Of a DNA stretch of 64,000 nucleotides, positions 1 to 13,362 are shown piece by piece. The stretch covers positions 116,056 through 180,055 of the forward strand of contig NW_019775701.1 of assembly GCF_001039355.2 (NCBI RefSeq). The letters are read 5' to 3'. The position numbers and the translations under genes were made by a program. The stretch is from Lingula anatina (Eukaryota; Brachiopoda; Lingulata; Lingulida; Lingulidae). Below the pieces are notes generated by a model. That model was not told the origin of the DNA, did not search any database, and saw only the letters and a list, made by a program, of their open reading frames with translations. How positions within the stretch are numbered: position 1 is the stretch's first letter; each line of letters begins with the position of its first letter.

Positions 1-253
1 TTCTGTGCTCCCTTAGGAGGTATTTGAAACCACATGATCATTTGAATTAGAATCATTACCGGAGAGTTATCTCAAAAGTTAGATCCCCGTTGGCTAAGGG
101 TACCTTAGAGAATAATACTAAATACGTCTTCGTATGATCAATATAATTTTGTTTCCCAGGGGAAAATCTCCAAGTACAGTGACTGCACTTTGACACTGGC
201 TAGAGACAAAGGTTCTCAAACTACGTAAATAGAATTAAACTCTTGCATCTTTT

Positions 254-805
254 ACCCCGTTCACACTACGCTCAGTTATCCGGATAAATTGCGAATTAGG
301 TCACAATTCGAATAAATGCAGTAGTGTGAACGCAAGAGGATTTTTGTAATGCGCATTTTCAAAATCCTGCAAGCGAGGTGGATTTCTAAGCGCGATCCAG
401 ATAACTTACCGGAATCGACACCTGTACAGATCTAACTGCACATGCGTGCAGATAAGTGCGGGTATCTATGAACGCTTGTTTATTACTTTAGCGATTGCAC
501 CAAACGTATTTGGAGGTCGCCACTCACTACAACATGAGGAAACAAACTTATTTTGCCATCTTATACTTCTCAAGAATGCTGGAATGTCTTTAGAGTTGCA
601 TTTGTCGTCACAAATTGTTGTTGGTATTTTAAGATTTTCTGTGCGGCGCATGCGCGAGTGTTCAAAACAGGAAGTTAAACCTGAAATTTTCAACGTGGGA
701 TTCGGATTCGCTTAGCGTGTGTGAACGCAATACCGAATCGGATTCCTAACGAAAAATTTGGATTATAGAAATGCGCATTTTTGCAACTGTAGTGTGAATG
801 GGGTA
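254..805. mobile_element. Terminal-inverted-repeat DNA element, about 550 bases
   Basis: The ends are inverted copies of each other: CCCCGTTCACACTAC on the left and GTAGTGTGAATGGGG on the right, both flanked by TA. Inner copies of the same end (GTAGTGTGAACGC near 320 and GTGTGAACGC near 720) suggest a nested or composite element. No transposase frame is visible, so this is a non-autonomous element. The TA flanks fit a Tc1/mariner-like or ISL2EU-like target, which is inference. The short open frames inside it on both strands are chance. Confidence 0.7.
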
Positions 806-2928
806 TTTATCTGATCAGGAGATAGTGCTCAGCAATCGGAGCCAATCAGAGGATAGAATCAGCAAATATTTGATTAACAAAAACACCACCCACCGACCCT
901 TTTTAAATGGAAATTTTTTTGACAAGTACCAATTGCATTATTTTACTTTATTTAAAGAAAACTTCAAACTGACTTGAAATAATTTAACATGTGCCAATGC
1001 TTTATCAAATTAGCATTGTTATGCCTAAGCAATCCCTTACACAAACGTCTAAAAGGTAAAATAAAATGCACCAAATCACTACCTAAGAAGGATAACTGAG
1101 CCTGCTTCCACATAAACACGCCTTCAATCCCTCTCTACTTCATGCAGAACCGACATCTCAAATTCCCACCCCCACATGCCTTGTAAAAAAGCAAAATCAG
1201 GGCCCAGTAAGCTTCTGAAGCAGCTCTGCCTTCAAGGACCTCTGCTTCTTTACAGTTACTTAACAAACAAGCTTTGACAGTTTATGGTTCTGTTGCATGA
1301 CATACAAAATGATCAGTGTCCTTTCCATTGTTAATCATCCCATCACGCTGTGATCGCATTACTTTGATGATCCAGACACATCAGTTTTCCACTACCAGTC
1401 TGCCCACGGTGTTGTTCAATTTAATCAAAATCATAATCTGTCTCTGTGAAATTATATCATTAAGATAAAATTTTCAGTGCAATAGTTAAAGAAATTTTTA
1501 TCTTTTTTTTCTCTTAGGCTGACAGGATGTTACAGAGTGTATGTACACGTGACTTTAGCATGAAGTTACATAGCTTCATGGTAAAACATGTGCAGAAATA
1601 GAAATGGATAAAGAAATAGAAATGTCATATAAATAACAGCTGTCCTGAGAACTATTTAGCACCAGAAACTGATGGTCAAATTTTTTGACATATATTTCTT
1701 TAAATTGCAGTCTACTTTGTCCAAAGACAAATCACTTAAGTCCATTAAATTAAATTGGAATGTTCTATTTTATAACCAAAAGACATGACAACTTTTTATA
1801 CCAGAACTTACTACCAGACAACTCTGAAACTTGTCATATGATTTAACAACAAAATATTACAGTTTAACACATTTCTCCATCAATGATACCATTCAGTGAG
1901 AGTAAATAATTATGTTCTCATGTCTGAGAGGTTTTTATTCTAAAACACGCACAACCTTTGCACATAATTACCCAAGAAAATCAACGGAAATAGAACTAAT
2001 TCCTGACGAGTCTTCTTAATTACCCAGGAATCATCTGGAGAAATGTCCGCGTCTCGAGAGCTTTGACAGACTTTCTCCAAGCGTAGACAGATTTTTGAAT
2101 GCATTTAATGTCTTTTAATCAATAAAAAAGAGCGAGACAATAAGAAGCTGCACTGACTTACAGACGCCTTTTTTCTGCATTTTTTGTTAAGTCAAATGCT
2201 TGGGATTATTTTCTAATTAAAATTGTGAGTTAACAAAAATAAAAAACTTCAAGAGATTGCCAGATAAGGAAATAATGAATATTTGATTGACAAAGTATAG
2301 AATGGTAGTTTTTTGACCATGAAAAGACAATGAAAAGAAAATAAGCAGACATATGATGAGTTCAGAGAGATAAGACTAAAAATACCCTTGCATGTGTATG
2401 AAAAGTAAAGAGACAGTAAATAATGTTTGTAACTCAAACTCGTCTCTGTTGATAAAATGGTGTTTTATTTACAACAATTGCAGTTAGAACATTTATTTTA
2501 ATTTCTTATCTCAGAGGCTTGGTAATATCTTAATACCCTATACTTTGAAATTTTGACACAAAATGTGCACGTCCCCAGCTCGATCCTGTTCTTGCTACAG
2601 AGTACCAACAGACACAGTTGGTAGGGTAATAGTAACACGCACAGACACTTCTGCATCTTATAATACATACTTACTGTCTGCCCAGGCATACACTGATCTA
2701 CCATACTGCTTCAATTTACATGCATGAATGAGCCAATTTCTGATGTCCCTGGAGTATCATACTGAGGCAAGGTTGAGTAAGTACTCCCAAGTCTCAAGGG
2801 TTCCAATTAGTCAATACTGAAAAATGCAAACTGCTATGACTGTCATTTTGCAATGCTGCCTTTTCTGTTCTTAAATTGGCGAGAAAATATGTAGGCATAG
2901 GTAGCATCTATATACTAGACAGTATCTG
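806..2928. other. Non-coding AT-rich stretch
   Basis: I see no exon with matching splice sites and no protein family resemblance on either strand. Short open frames are AT-rich and of random composition. Confidence 0.6.
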
Positions 2929-3075
2929 CGAGAGAAAGGTGGGGGAGAGGGGTAGGCACTGACAGAGGGGGGGGTAGACAGAGGGAGAGGCTGGGGGTGG
3001 GAGAGAAGGGAAGGGACAGTAATTAGAAAGAGAGAGAGAGAGGGAAGCAAGAGGGTGAGAAGAAAAAAATGGGGA
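2929..3075 (+). repeat. Purine-rich (GA/GGGA) low-complexity tract
   Basis: About 145 bases are almost entirely A and G on the plus strand, with GAGAGG, GGGGGAGAG and GAGAGAGA runs. No gene is seen with it. Confidence 0.8.
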
Positions 3076-3409
3076 CACCTGGGGTGTGGGCAGTGTGCAG
3101 TGTCTTTCCTATTTTCTTTACCAATATCATTTCTTTTGTGTCTTTAAACTCATTTCTGTTTGTTTCATTGTGAGTTACCCCAGTAACTCAAGGGGCAATG
3201 CCAGGCAGTCCCATATGTAGTGTTCACAAATATAATTCCCAGACATGTAAATTAATTTGATTAGAGTCGATTGCTTGTGCACTCGACTCGTTTTATGGCC
3301 TTACCTGAAGTCATGTAACTTAAGTGGACGTGTGCAATTTGAATAATTAAAATTAGTATGTACCGCCAAATTACTGCAGCACAGAATCCACCTAAAGATA
3401 AGAAATACG

Positions 3410-3417
3410 TATAAAAG
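3410..3417 (+). promoter_or_regulatory. Possible TATA box of an unassigned plus-strand start
   Basis: TATAAAAG is followed about 70 bases later by an ATG at 3,482 in a locally CpG-richer patch. The ATG opens only a 16-codon frame that could splice at a GT near 3,524. No downstream exon was recognised, so this may be chance. A minus-strand exon with a donor at 3,300 overlaps the same patch and is equally unproven. Confidence 0.18.
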
Positions 3418-3529
3418 ACGTCTAGAAATAACATTGGGGGGGAGACTGAAGAAGACGCGAAGGCAACCGCTCGACGGAGCTATGGGAGACGGCTTAGAAG
3501 TTGGAGGCTTCACGTATAGAACATGTAGT

Positions 3530-4775
3530 TAGCGATCGTCAACCAATAAACCATTAAACTGGTCATTATGTGGACTTGGGTTTTCTTTGCGCTACTTCAC
3601 GTAAATCTGACACGAACCGTGGAATTTTGAATTGCGTTATCCACTGAGTAAGTCTAAAACGTAATGTCCCATTTCGAGCCCACGCTTGAATTAAGCGTTC
3701 TAAATTATATAAGTTTAGGACATTCATCTCATATGTATATGTAAAGGTACATAACAATAGTAAACCCATCGTAAGCTGATTACAATGAAGGCACTTTAGT
3801 GAAAAACCCCACACTGTTAGATTGATCTAGATAGTACTGCAATGCAGTCTTACTATCTTAAAAAAAAAAACAAAAAAACTGACAGTCCCTCCTAACATGA
3901 CTTTTTAAAATTTTTGTTAAGAGTTTTGTTTTCAGTCAGAATATATATTTTTTATTTGTTAATTGCTAGACTTCAATAAAACCTATTAGACAAGCATACA
4001 TGAAACAGTTTCACGATATGGTATCTGAAACAGCCACAGCAATGCCAAAATAAATTGCATCCAATATCTATTACTTTTCTTTCTTTTCCATCATACTTCT
4101 TAACATGTGGCTGTAACAAATCACTTTCCAAAATGTTAAAAATGACCAAAACAATCTGTAAGTATTCTTTCTCTCATGCCAATAATAAATCAAGTGAAGT
4201 AAACACAACACCCAAAGTACTTTTTTGCCTGCAACTCCGGATTTTATTATGTAAGATTTCCGTCTCAACATACACTTTTCACAGAACTTAACCTCACTTC
4301 ACCTATAAGGAACCTATAAAAACACCCAGGGGTGCTAAAAGTCCATTACCACTAATTTTCCCAGTGCTGGGCCAACTGAGAAGTTGCTAAAAATATTGAG
4401 AAAAAACATTTATTTGGATCAAACTTCAGCACCGTGCCTCACCCTCCTGGCATAAATCCCCTTCGCACTTTCAAAAAATGTATTTTCAGACTAAGAGGTG
4501 AGAGGCATGTTCACATTAGAATTAGAAGGATCAAGATTTTTTAATCAATAATAACCACTTACACACTATTCCAGCATAACAGCACTGCTCTCCTGAGCAT
4601 CGTAAATTATCATATTTAGAAGATACAATGTAATATCTAGTTCAACCTGCATTAAATGTGACACTGTACCTTTTTTCTTTTGAATAAATAAAGTTTTTGA
4701 ATAAAAACTACTCCTTATTTAACATCAGCACAAGAATAAACTATGTTTGACTTCTAGTCACTTTCAGTGTATTGC

Positions 4776-4777
<2 letters not shown>
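3530..4777. other. Non-coding stretch, nothing recognised
   Basis: AT-rich sequence without supportable exons or repeats longer than short A/T runs. Confidence 0.55.

Positions 4778-4826
<49 letters not shown>
4778..4826 (+). repeat. (GA)n microsatellite
   Basis: An uninterrupted GA dinucleotide array of about 24 units. Confidence 0.97.
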
Positions 4827-4830
<4 letters not shown>

Positions 4831-6917
4831 CCTAAGCTCCATCATGGCAGTAAAAGGATACTTGAAATCCATGCCTCCAAATTAAGGCACTAGTTAGTTC
4901 TGAGCACTAAGTCTAAAGAACATTTAAAGGGTAAATGAAATTTACTGCATGTGATCATCAAGCATCTACAATTAACTTAAAATCTCAAATAAAAAATACT
5001 AACATGACCCCAAGTTTTTTTGTTTTTTTTCCGTAAAATTAATTCCATTAGACTGGATCAAAAGTAGGCCTTAGTTTAGTAAACTTAGTAATCTCTTGTG
5101 AGCACTGCCAATGTTTCCCATGTTGGAAGTAATCAGTCTGTTTTGACGCCAAAATTCTTAGAAATACACATGTAAAAGTACAGTCCAATTGCTTCTTTTT
5201 TTCCACATTTATCAGAGTGTTGATGTTTATTTCCTGGGATATTTTAACTTGGCACATTCTGCAAGCTGTGAAATGGCCGAAATAAGTTGTGCTTTTGGCT
5301 AGGAATCTCATGCCTTACCAAGATAGCTGCTCAATCCAAGTCTCAATGCCAGGTTTTTTATTTGGTCAGGAATTAAACTTATTTTTAATGCTGAATCATC
5401 AATGGTCATTTTTTTTCTACTTTTCATTTGTATGTGTTCTGAAAACAAAATGAAGAAATAATTCATTCATTATAATAAATAATAATAGGCTTTTCAATCC
5501 ATGTTAAATTTTGTAGCTTATCAATATGACAACTGACTGTATAACCTGGGCAGCAACTTGTAATGCCTATTTGTTTTTTGTTTTTCTACAAAAAGCATGC
5601 AAACCTTAATGTCAATGCACAACAACTTGCTATGGCCCTTTACAGAATGAAGTGATTTGTGAAATAATGACATTATTGTCCACTGTTAATCTGCCCACTG
5701 TTAATTTGTCTATTGGTAATCTCAACCCTTAATGTCAATTTATCTGCGATTGGTCTTTTGAAGGCCAGTTTGCACTTGCCAATCAAGAAGTGCAGGGAGA
5801 AATTTGGCAGTAGTGCAGAGGATAAAAGTAACACAACCAGTAAGCAAGTACAACCTAGCCCTAATGCATCGTTACTTCCAGGCCTTAACAATACCCAATC
5901 ATCATGAAAAGAACATAAGCACCTATGAGATTGAGGAAACAATTAGATATCTCCCCATTATTTTCATAGAGGAGGTTGTTAATTTCCTAATTTCTGCACA
6001 TTTTGATTGACTAATACATTGTCGTTCCATTCTAATGTTCTTGTAATTTGAAGAAGTACCTGTTGTTATTAGTATTATATTTTGATTGTGTAGGGTAGTG
6101 CGGAGCTATTTTGTCGTCTGGACATCCGGGGTGAGGGCGTGTAATGTTCAATTAGACTGCACTGGTCTTCACAAATAATTTTTGAGAAAAGGGGGCCACT
6201 AAGTGCTATGGGTTCCAATTCCATATTGTCTCAAAGTTTTATTGTATTACCACAACCAGACAAAAGATTTGTGGCAAATGAAATCATACAAAATAAACAG
6301 AACTGCACAAAAACAAGGCAGCAAAGCTTTCAAATGTACAGACATCAAAAAAAATTATAACAGTGCACAAAAAAGGACCTTTATTTTTGTGCTTGGAATC
6401 ACTCCACTAAGTTTGAGGATAATGCAATTCAGGGGTATCTATTTATTGCATCAACAGCGAGAAGAACACAACAATAACTGACAGACCGAGGCAATGAATA
6501 CATTGACACACTAATTTTGTGCAGGTTTAGTAATTTCAATCTGTTACTTAAAAGGGTTATCATATGCTCACAGAATATTCAATGATGAAGGAGAGGAACT
6601 TAACACAAGTCCTACAAATGGTATCTTTATATCCAATCTAAGAGAAAAAAAAACTGAATTGTCTGCTAAATGTTAAACTCAACTTCCTGAAAGAAATCTG
6701 AAAACAGAACAAACCCCGAGAGAGTTACAAATTGATTTCACATTAAAAGTCAAGCAACTGAGATCTTCTGATTGTATTATGTTAAAGGTCTGACATTTGC
6801 AGCGCCAGGATTTCGCCACAAAATATTCTCAGTTTGTTCCAGTGTATTCTCCAAGGTTGCCATCTTATACATCTTCCATGCTACATAAAATATATCACAC
6901 AATCACTCTGCAGTCTT
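4827..6917. other. Non-coding stretch with one dispersed-repeat fragment
   Basis: No exon is supported. A short tandem echo (CCACTGTTAAT) occurs near 5,680-5,720. Bases 6,312-6,344 recur with one mismatch at 41,745-41,777, marking a dispersed repeat of unknown type. Confidence 0.5.
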
Positions 6918-7202
6918 GTAGCACATTCAGAACAGATGATCTGTGAACTAACTGTTCTGCCGACTAAATATGGCCGACCCCGCTTTAAAAGCAATGCCGC
7001 TAATTCCCTGATGGTTTCCCCGCCTCCACATGCACCATAACTGCATGGGTCTAGCAATTAAACCTCGGAGCTGAGATAATCTGTTTAATGGTAGGTGTGG
7101 AGGCGGGGAGACCATCAGGAAATCAACGGCATTGCTTTTGAAGTAGGGTCAGCCTTATTTAGTTGGCAGAGCAGTTAGTCCGCATCTGTTCTGAAGATGC
7201 TC
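6918..7202. mobile_element. Long-TIR MITE (CATTCAGAACAG family), copy 1
   Basis: The left arm (CATTCAGAACAGATG, later CTCCCCGCC-type sequence) is the reverse complement of the right arm over about 130 bases with a short centre, so the element folds into a long hairpin. It has no open frame. The same element opens duplication copy 2 at 10,045. A diverged relative with intact TAA target duplications is at 13,090-13,359. Confidence 0.85.
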
Positions 7203-7602
7203 TTATTTGATAAGTAGATAAAAATGAGGTAGGTATATATATACTACTGGGTATTCAGTGACCAAGTCAAGGCAATACTGAATATATTATAGATAATTGC
7301 TGCAAAATGTAACATGAATTGGTGAAAAATTGATACTTCCTTGCCTGATTATTTGGACTTGTACGGCAACAATTACATCATTAATAAAATAACATGCGTG
7401 GATGTTACCAGTAGCATCAACTTGTTAAAAGGGTTGATTTTCAAAATTTCCTTTTGGAAAGTAGTTTGATAACTGATGAAATAAAAAACAGGCAGGGATA
7501 CATGTTACTAGGTATTTTATATTTAGGCATGTAGTCACAGCAAGACTGAATTTATGTGTGTCCCCCCTCAAAAAAAAATGAATAATAAAAGTAAAAAAAA
7601 TA

Positions 7603-7667
7603 ACAATAAAATAAAATAAAATAAAATAAAGTTAAATTAAATAAAATAAAATAAAATTAAATTTAAA
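7603..7667 (+). repeat. (AAAAT)n A/T-rich satellite
   Basis: An AAAAT pentanucleotide array with minor interruptions. It recurs in the allelic copy near 10,733-10,790 with a different repeat structure. Confidence 0.85.
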
Positions 7668-9766
7668 AAAACATCAATTTGTTTTTGCAAAGCTATCAAG
7701 ATAACTAAAAATTTAGGGAATGATCATGCACATACTGAAGTTTAAGTCTTCATGAAATTTGATGAACCTTTGTAGGATTTAATAAAAATTTTATGGGTTC
7801 TGTATTTTTCAGGGGTCACCCTTTACAAATACCTTCATTAACTACTTTGCCTGGACATCTGTCAGTTGCTAAATTTAAGTTCCAGTATCAGAGTTATTCA
7901 ACATATTTTTCAAGGTGCCTGGATGCTAATTGTAGCACTGGCACCAAGTTGCTAAATAAGGTTAACTTTCAAAATTTCCCTTCAAAAACAATTAAAGAAA
8001 TAAATTGCCCCCAGGCACACTGTAAGCCTATATCATCAGATCCCTAATAAGGATTATAAAACACCACAGTTGGTCTTGAAAGCATTTATCACTTCGCCAA
8101 TTAAAACTGAAAAATAGAAAGTTTTACAAAACATCAGTTCAACCGCGTTCGTCATGTGCAATTACAATGAAAGCTTGCATAAATATAAAGGAAACGGCAT
8201 CGTTTATATTGAGTCAGTTCTTGAAGTGTTGAACATCTCTTCCTCTGTGGTATGTGGTAGCAGGATCTGATATGCATACAATGATGTATTGTCCTTTTCA
8301 TCCAGACACTGCACTTTAATGGGTAATCTTTACTGGCAAGTGGGCACTTCTCAAACCCCCCCCCCAGCCAAATGCCCCCCCACCCCCATCTCTCGCACAT
8401 CAGCCCTGTGGCCATTTTTATTTCACTTCTGTAGCAACCTCATAAAACTTTTTGCTGGATGGCAGATGTGGTTTCTAACACATGCGGTTTGCTTAGTCTC
8501 TGTGGTTTCTTAAATTCAGTAGAAGTACATCTGCACTGAAGCTTTAAATGAAAACTTCAGGCCTACCCAACTACCAGACTTGTCACCCAATGATCCCGAA
8601 TTCACCAGTAGATTGGACCACACTACCCGTTTTCAAGGTGTGTGTCAGTACACATTGCACAGTATCATACCCCAGAACAAATTTTGAGATGAGATGCACT
8701 ACTTTCCAACCCTGCTGAGAATCATCACTATTGCACTGCGTACTAGGCAAGAGCAGTTTCGCGTCTGAAACTTCCTGAAACGGGTAGTGTGGTCCGATCT
8801 ACCGATGAATTCAGGATCATTCGGTGCCAAGCCTGGTAGCAGGGTAGGCCTGAACTAACTTAAACTTATTACATACTTATACAAACCCTATGACTACCAC
8901 CAAGCAACAATGACGTGCTGTATGACTTCAAGACAAGTCATTGGGAGTGGGAGTACAATATTAAAATCGTTATTAGTATCATTTGTGTGAGAAAGATGCC
9001 TCCAACAGGGCATTTGGAATTTCAAGTTTGTCAATGATTTAGAAAACATATTCTAGGCGTTTTCAATGAACATGAGGGAAATAGAAAGGTCAAAGTGACC
9101 TATAGCTAGCTCATGGCACTTGTTAAAAAGGAAATTAAACAAAAAAAAAGTGGCCAGAAGCTGTTCCAAATTGGTTCCAACAGTGCATGTCATGTCAGCA
9201 ATAAATGAGTCTACACGTTCAATGAAAGACAGACCTTTTAGTTTGGAGACCAGTAATTACACATGTCTCTGTGGTCATATTTTACTTCAGCAGCAGTTAC
9301 TTTGCATATGTTGGAAAATAACTTAATTATTATGTAGTTTTTAGATGATTCATGGTTTTCAACTGAAACAAAAATTGCACTTTCTTCGAATTCAGTTGTG
9401 CAATTGTCAAAAAATAACTTCATTATTAATCAGCATTGCAAAAATATTTTTCAAACATTAGTCCGTTTCTCTAAGCAATAGATCCACTTATCACTGCAAG
9501 ATTTCCGCAGAATTCCTGTGGTATTTTACTCCAAGAAGACTGGTTGCTTTACCTAATTAGCTCTAGGGGTTTCTGATAAACACTTTCTGCGGTTTTACTA
9601 ATCTTTTCTAGGCACATTTGGAGAGTGCTAGCAACTGTATCAGTTCAGGTGTATTGGAAACGTAGCACCATTAACAGTTACCCTGGGTTCCAGACCCTTT
9701 TTACATTGAGCAGTACATTTAACTTGACTCGTGGGCACATTCACAACAAGTTGATCTGCAGACTAA

Positions 9767-9834
9767 GACCCCATTCCCATGGATTTTAGATCGATCTATC
9801 CCTGTGGGGAGTCTCACTAGATTACTGTCAACTA
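9767..9834 (+). mobile_element. Truncated TTA/TAA MITE (GATCGATCT family)
   Basis: The first 68 bases of the family are present (GACCCCATTCCCATGG then TTTTAGATCGATCTATC), preceded by TAA. At 9,834 it breaks into unrelated sequence, whereas the allelic copy at 12,862 continues to the full element. Confidence 0.8.
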
Positions 9835-10044
9835 GAGGATCAGAGAGGCGATACCGCCTCCGGATATTGTACCACCAGCTGGAGTAAGCGCATTCGTATG
9901 GACCCCCCACCCAAAAAAAGGGACTCCACCACCAGTCTTGTGCTTGACAAGCTCTATAAAATGAAATCAACAAGAATTCTCAAAATATGCAAAAAAAAAA
10001 AAAAAACAACTAAATATGGTACAATCAAAGTTCAGTTCATCCTN
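9835..10044. other. Unmatched contig tail and single-N junction
   Basis: This sequence has no counterpart in the other allele copy. It holds a 16-base A run and ends at one N, after which duplication copy 2 starts. It may be an allele-specific insertion or a contig-end error. Confidence 0.6.
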
Positions 10045-10330
10045 GTAGCACATTCAGAACAGATGATCTGTGAACTAACTGTTCTGCCGACTAAATATGG
10101 CCGACCCCGCTTAAAAAGCAATGCCGCTAATTCCCTGATGGTTTCCCCGCCTCCACATGCACCATAACTGCATGGGTCTAGCAATTAAACCTCGGAGCTG
10201 AGATAATCTGTTTAATGGCAGGTGTGGAGGCGGGGAGACCATCAGGAAATCAGCGGCATTGCTTTTGAAGTAGGGTCAGCCTTATTTAGTTGGCAGAGCA
10301 GTTAGTCCGCATCTGTTCTGAAGATGCTCT
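10045..10330. mobile_element. Long-TIR MITE (CATTCAGAACAG family), copy 2
   Basis: Allelic counterpart of the hairpin element at 6,918-7,202, with a few substitutions. Its outermost left end coincides with the contig junction. Confidence 0.8.
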
Positions 10331-12929
10331 TATTTGATAAGTAGATAAAAATGAGGTAGGTATATATACTATTGGGTATTCAGTGACCAAGTCACGGCAA
10401 TACTGAATATATTATAGATAATTGCTGCAAAATGTAACATGAATTGGTGAAAAATTGATACTTCCTTGCCTGATTATTTGGACTTGTATGGCAACAATTA
10501 CATCATTAATAAAATAACATGTGTGGATGTTACCAGTAGCATCAACTTGTTAAAAGGGTTGATTTTCAAAATTTCCCTTTGGAAAGTAGTTTGATAACTG
10601 ATGAAATAAAAAACAGGCAGGGATACATGTTACTAGGTATTTTATATTTAGCCATGTAGTCACAGCAAGACTGAATTTATGTGTGTCCCCCATCAAAAAA
10701 AAAATGAATAATAAAAGTAAAAAAAATAACAATAAAATAAAATAAAATAAAGTTAAATTAAATAAAATTAAATTAAATTAAATTTAAAAAAAACATCAAT
10801 TTGTTTTTGCAAAGCTATCAAGATAACTAAAAATTTAGGGAATGATCATGCACATACTGAAGTTTAAGTCTTCATGAAATTTGATGAACCTTTGTAGGAT
10901 TTAATAAAAAATTTATGGGTTCTGTATTTTTCAGGGGTCACCCTTTACAAATACCTTCATTAACTACTTTGCCTGGACATCTGTCAGTTGCTAAATTTAA
11001 GTTCCAGTATCAGAGTTATTCAACATATTTTTCAAGGTGCGTGGATGCTAATTGTAGCACTGGCACCAAGTTGCTAAATAAGGTTAACTTTCAAAATTTC
11101 CCTTCAAAAACAATTAAAGAAATAAATTGCCCCCAGGCACACTGTAAGCCTATATCATCAGATCCCTAATAAGGATTATAAAACACCACAGTTGGTCTTG
11201 AAAGCATTTATCACTTCGCCAATTAAAACTGAAAAATAGAAAGTTTTACAAAACATCAGTTCAACCGCGTTCGTCATGTGCAATTACAATGAAAGCTTGC
11301 ATAAATATAAAGGAAACGGCATCGTTTATATTGAGCCAGTTCTTGAAGTGTTGAACATCTCTTCCTCTGTGGTATATGGTAGCAGGATCTGATATGCATA
11401 CAATGATGTATTGTCCTTTTCTTCCAGACACTGCACTTTAATGGCTAATCTTTACTGGCAAGTGGGCACTTCTCAACCCCCCCCAGCCAAATGCCCCCAC
11501 CCCCATCTCTCGCATATCAGCCCTGTGGCCATTTTTATTTCACTTCTGTAGCAACCTCATAAAACTTTTTGCTGGATGGCAGATGTGGTTTCTAACACAT
11601 GCGGTTTGCTTAGTCTCTGTGGTTTCTTAAATTCAGTAGAAGTACATCTGCACTGAAGCTTTAAATGAAAACTTCAGGCCTACCCAACTACCAGACTTGT
11701 CACCCAATGATCCCGAATTCACCAGTAGATTGGACCACACTACCCGTTTTCAAGGTGTGTGTCAGTACACATTGCACAATATCATACCCCGGAACAAATT
11801 TTGAGATGAGATGCACTACTTTCCAACCCTGCTGAGAATCATCACTATTACACTGCGTACTAGGCAAGAGCGGTTTTGCGTCTGAAACGGGTAGTGTGGT
11901 CCGATCTATCGATGAATTCAGGATCATTCGGTGCCGAGCCTGGTAGCAGGGTAGGCCTGAACTTACTTAAACTTATTATATACTTATACAAACCCTATGA
12001 CTACCACCAAGCAACAATGTCGTGCTGTATGACTTCAAGACAAGTCATTGGGAATGGGAGTACAATATTAAAATCATCATTAGTATCATTTGTGTGAAAA
12101 TGATCCCTCTAACAGGGCATTTGGAATTTCAAGTTTGTCAATGATTTAGAAAACATATTCTAGGCATTTTCGATGAACAGGAGGCAAATAGAAAGGTCAA
12201 ACTGACCTATAGCTAGCTCATGGCACTTGTCAAAGGGAAATAAAAAAAAAAGTGGCCAGAAGCAGTTCCAAATTGGTTCCAACGGTGCATGTCATGTCAG
12301 CAATAAATGAGTCTACATGTTCAATGAAAGACAGACCTTTCAGTTTGGAGACCAATAATTACACACGTCTCTGTGGTCATATTTTACTATAACAACTTTG
12401 CACATGTTGGAAAATAACTTAATTATTATGTAGTTTTTAGATGATTCATGGTTTTAACTGAAACAAAAATTGAACTTTCTTCGAATTCAATTGTGCAATT
12501 GTCAAAAAATAACTTCATTATTAATCAGCATTGCAAAAATATTTTTCAAACATTAGTCCGTTTCTCTAAGCAATAGATCCACTTATCACTGCAAGATTTC
12601 CGCAGAATTCCTGTGGTATTTTACTCCAAGAAGACTGGTTGCTTTACTTAATTGGCTCTAGGGGTTTCTGATAAACACTTTCTGCGGTTTTGCTAATCTT
12701 TTCTAGGCACATTTGGAGAGTGCTAGCAACTGTATCAGTTCAGGTGTATTGGAAACGTAGCACCATTAACAGTTACCCTGGGTTCCAGACCCTTTTTACA
12801 TTGAGCAGTACATTTAACTTGACTCATGGGCACATTCACAACAAGTTGATCTGCAGACTAAGACCCCATTCCCATGGATTTTAAATCGATCTATCCCTGT
12901 GGGGAGTCTCACTAGATTACTGTCAACTA
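10045..12929 (+). repeat. Allelic duplication A, copy 2
   Basis: Matches 6,918-9,834 from its first base, which abuts the single N. It continues beyond the shared part into the full MITE cluster at 12,862-13,515, so this copy is the one contiguous with the rest of the locus. Confidence 0.9.
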
Positions 12930-13086
12930 AGCCGGCTTAAGCGTCTGTCCCGCCTACTAAAAGCTGTAAGGGGGTAATTAACTATGGTGCGCGCTCGGCT
13001 GACTGCAATTTAGCGTGAACCCCCAAGGAGTTAGGTTGATCTAAATCTAAATCTCTGGATCGATCTAAATCTATGGGAATGCACCC
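12862..13086 (+). mobile_element. TTA/TAA MITE (GATCGATCT family), full length
   Basis: About 225 bases with inverted ends: GACCCCATTCCCATGG at the left and CTATGGGAATGCACCC at the right, each followed inward by AGATCGATCT-type sequence. TAA flanks both sides. A three-base TWA target and short GG/GA-type ends are typical of PIF/Harbinger elements (known for the superfamily); assignment of this family is inference. Confidence 0.85.
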
Positions 13087-13089
13087 TAA

Positions 13090-13359
13090 GAGCGCATTCA
13101 GAACAACTTGATCCTCAGACTTACCGATTCCATGGATCAAAAATGGCCAACCCACTTAAAAGCAGTGCCTATTAATCCCCTGAAGTTCACCCCTGCTGGG
13201 GGCTAGCGATTAAACCTTGGAGTCAATATTTAATCTGTTTAATGGCATGTGAAGAGGCAGGAAGACCGTCAGGGAATTAGGCATCTTGCTTTTAAGTGGG
13301 GTCGGCCATAGTTAGTCGCAGATCAGTTAGTCCATGGATCATCTGTTCTGAATGCAATC
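13090..13359 (+). mobile_element. CATTCAGAACAG-family MITE with TAA target duplications
   Basis: Starts GAGCGCATTCAGAACA and ends TGTTCTGAATGCAATC, so the ends are inverted. TAA lies immediately on both sides (13,087-13,089 and 13,360-13,362). It abuts the preceding MITE, sharing its right-hand TAA. No coding capacity. Confidence 0.85.
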
Positions 13360-13362
13360 TAA

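Larger units (their letters stand above)
6918..9834 (+). repeat. Allelic duplication A, copy 1 (2.9 kb)
   Basis: This block is nearly identical to 10,045-12,929, which begins right after the single N at 10,044. Differences are scattered substitutions, A/T-run lengths and small indels. The arrangement (block, short unique tail, one N, block again) fits two alleles placed in series by the assembler. No coding exon is recognised in it. The 84-codon frame at 7,793-8,047, conserved in copy 2, lacks codon bias and splice context. Confidence 0.9.

Noticed and set aside
7793-8047. 84-codon plus frame conserved at 10,915-11,169
   Set aside because: Conservation is explained by the allelic duplication; flanking non-coding sequence is just as similar and no motif is recognised.
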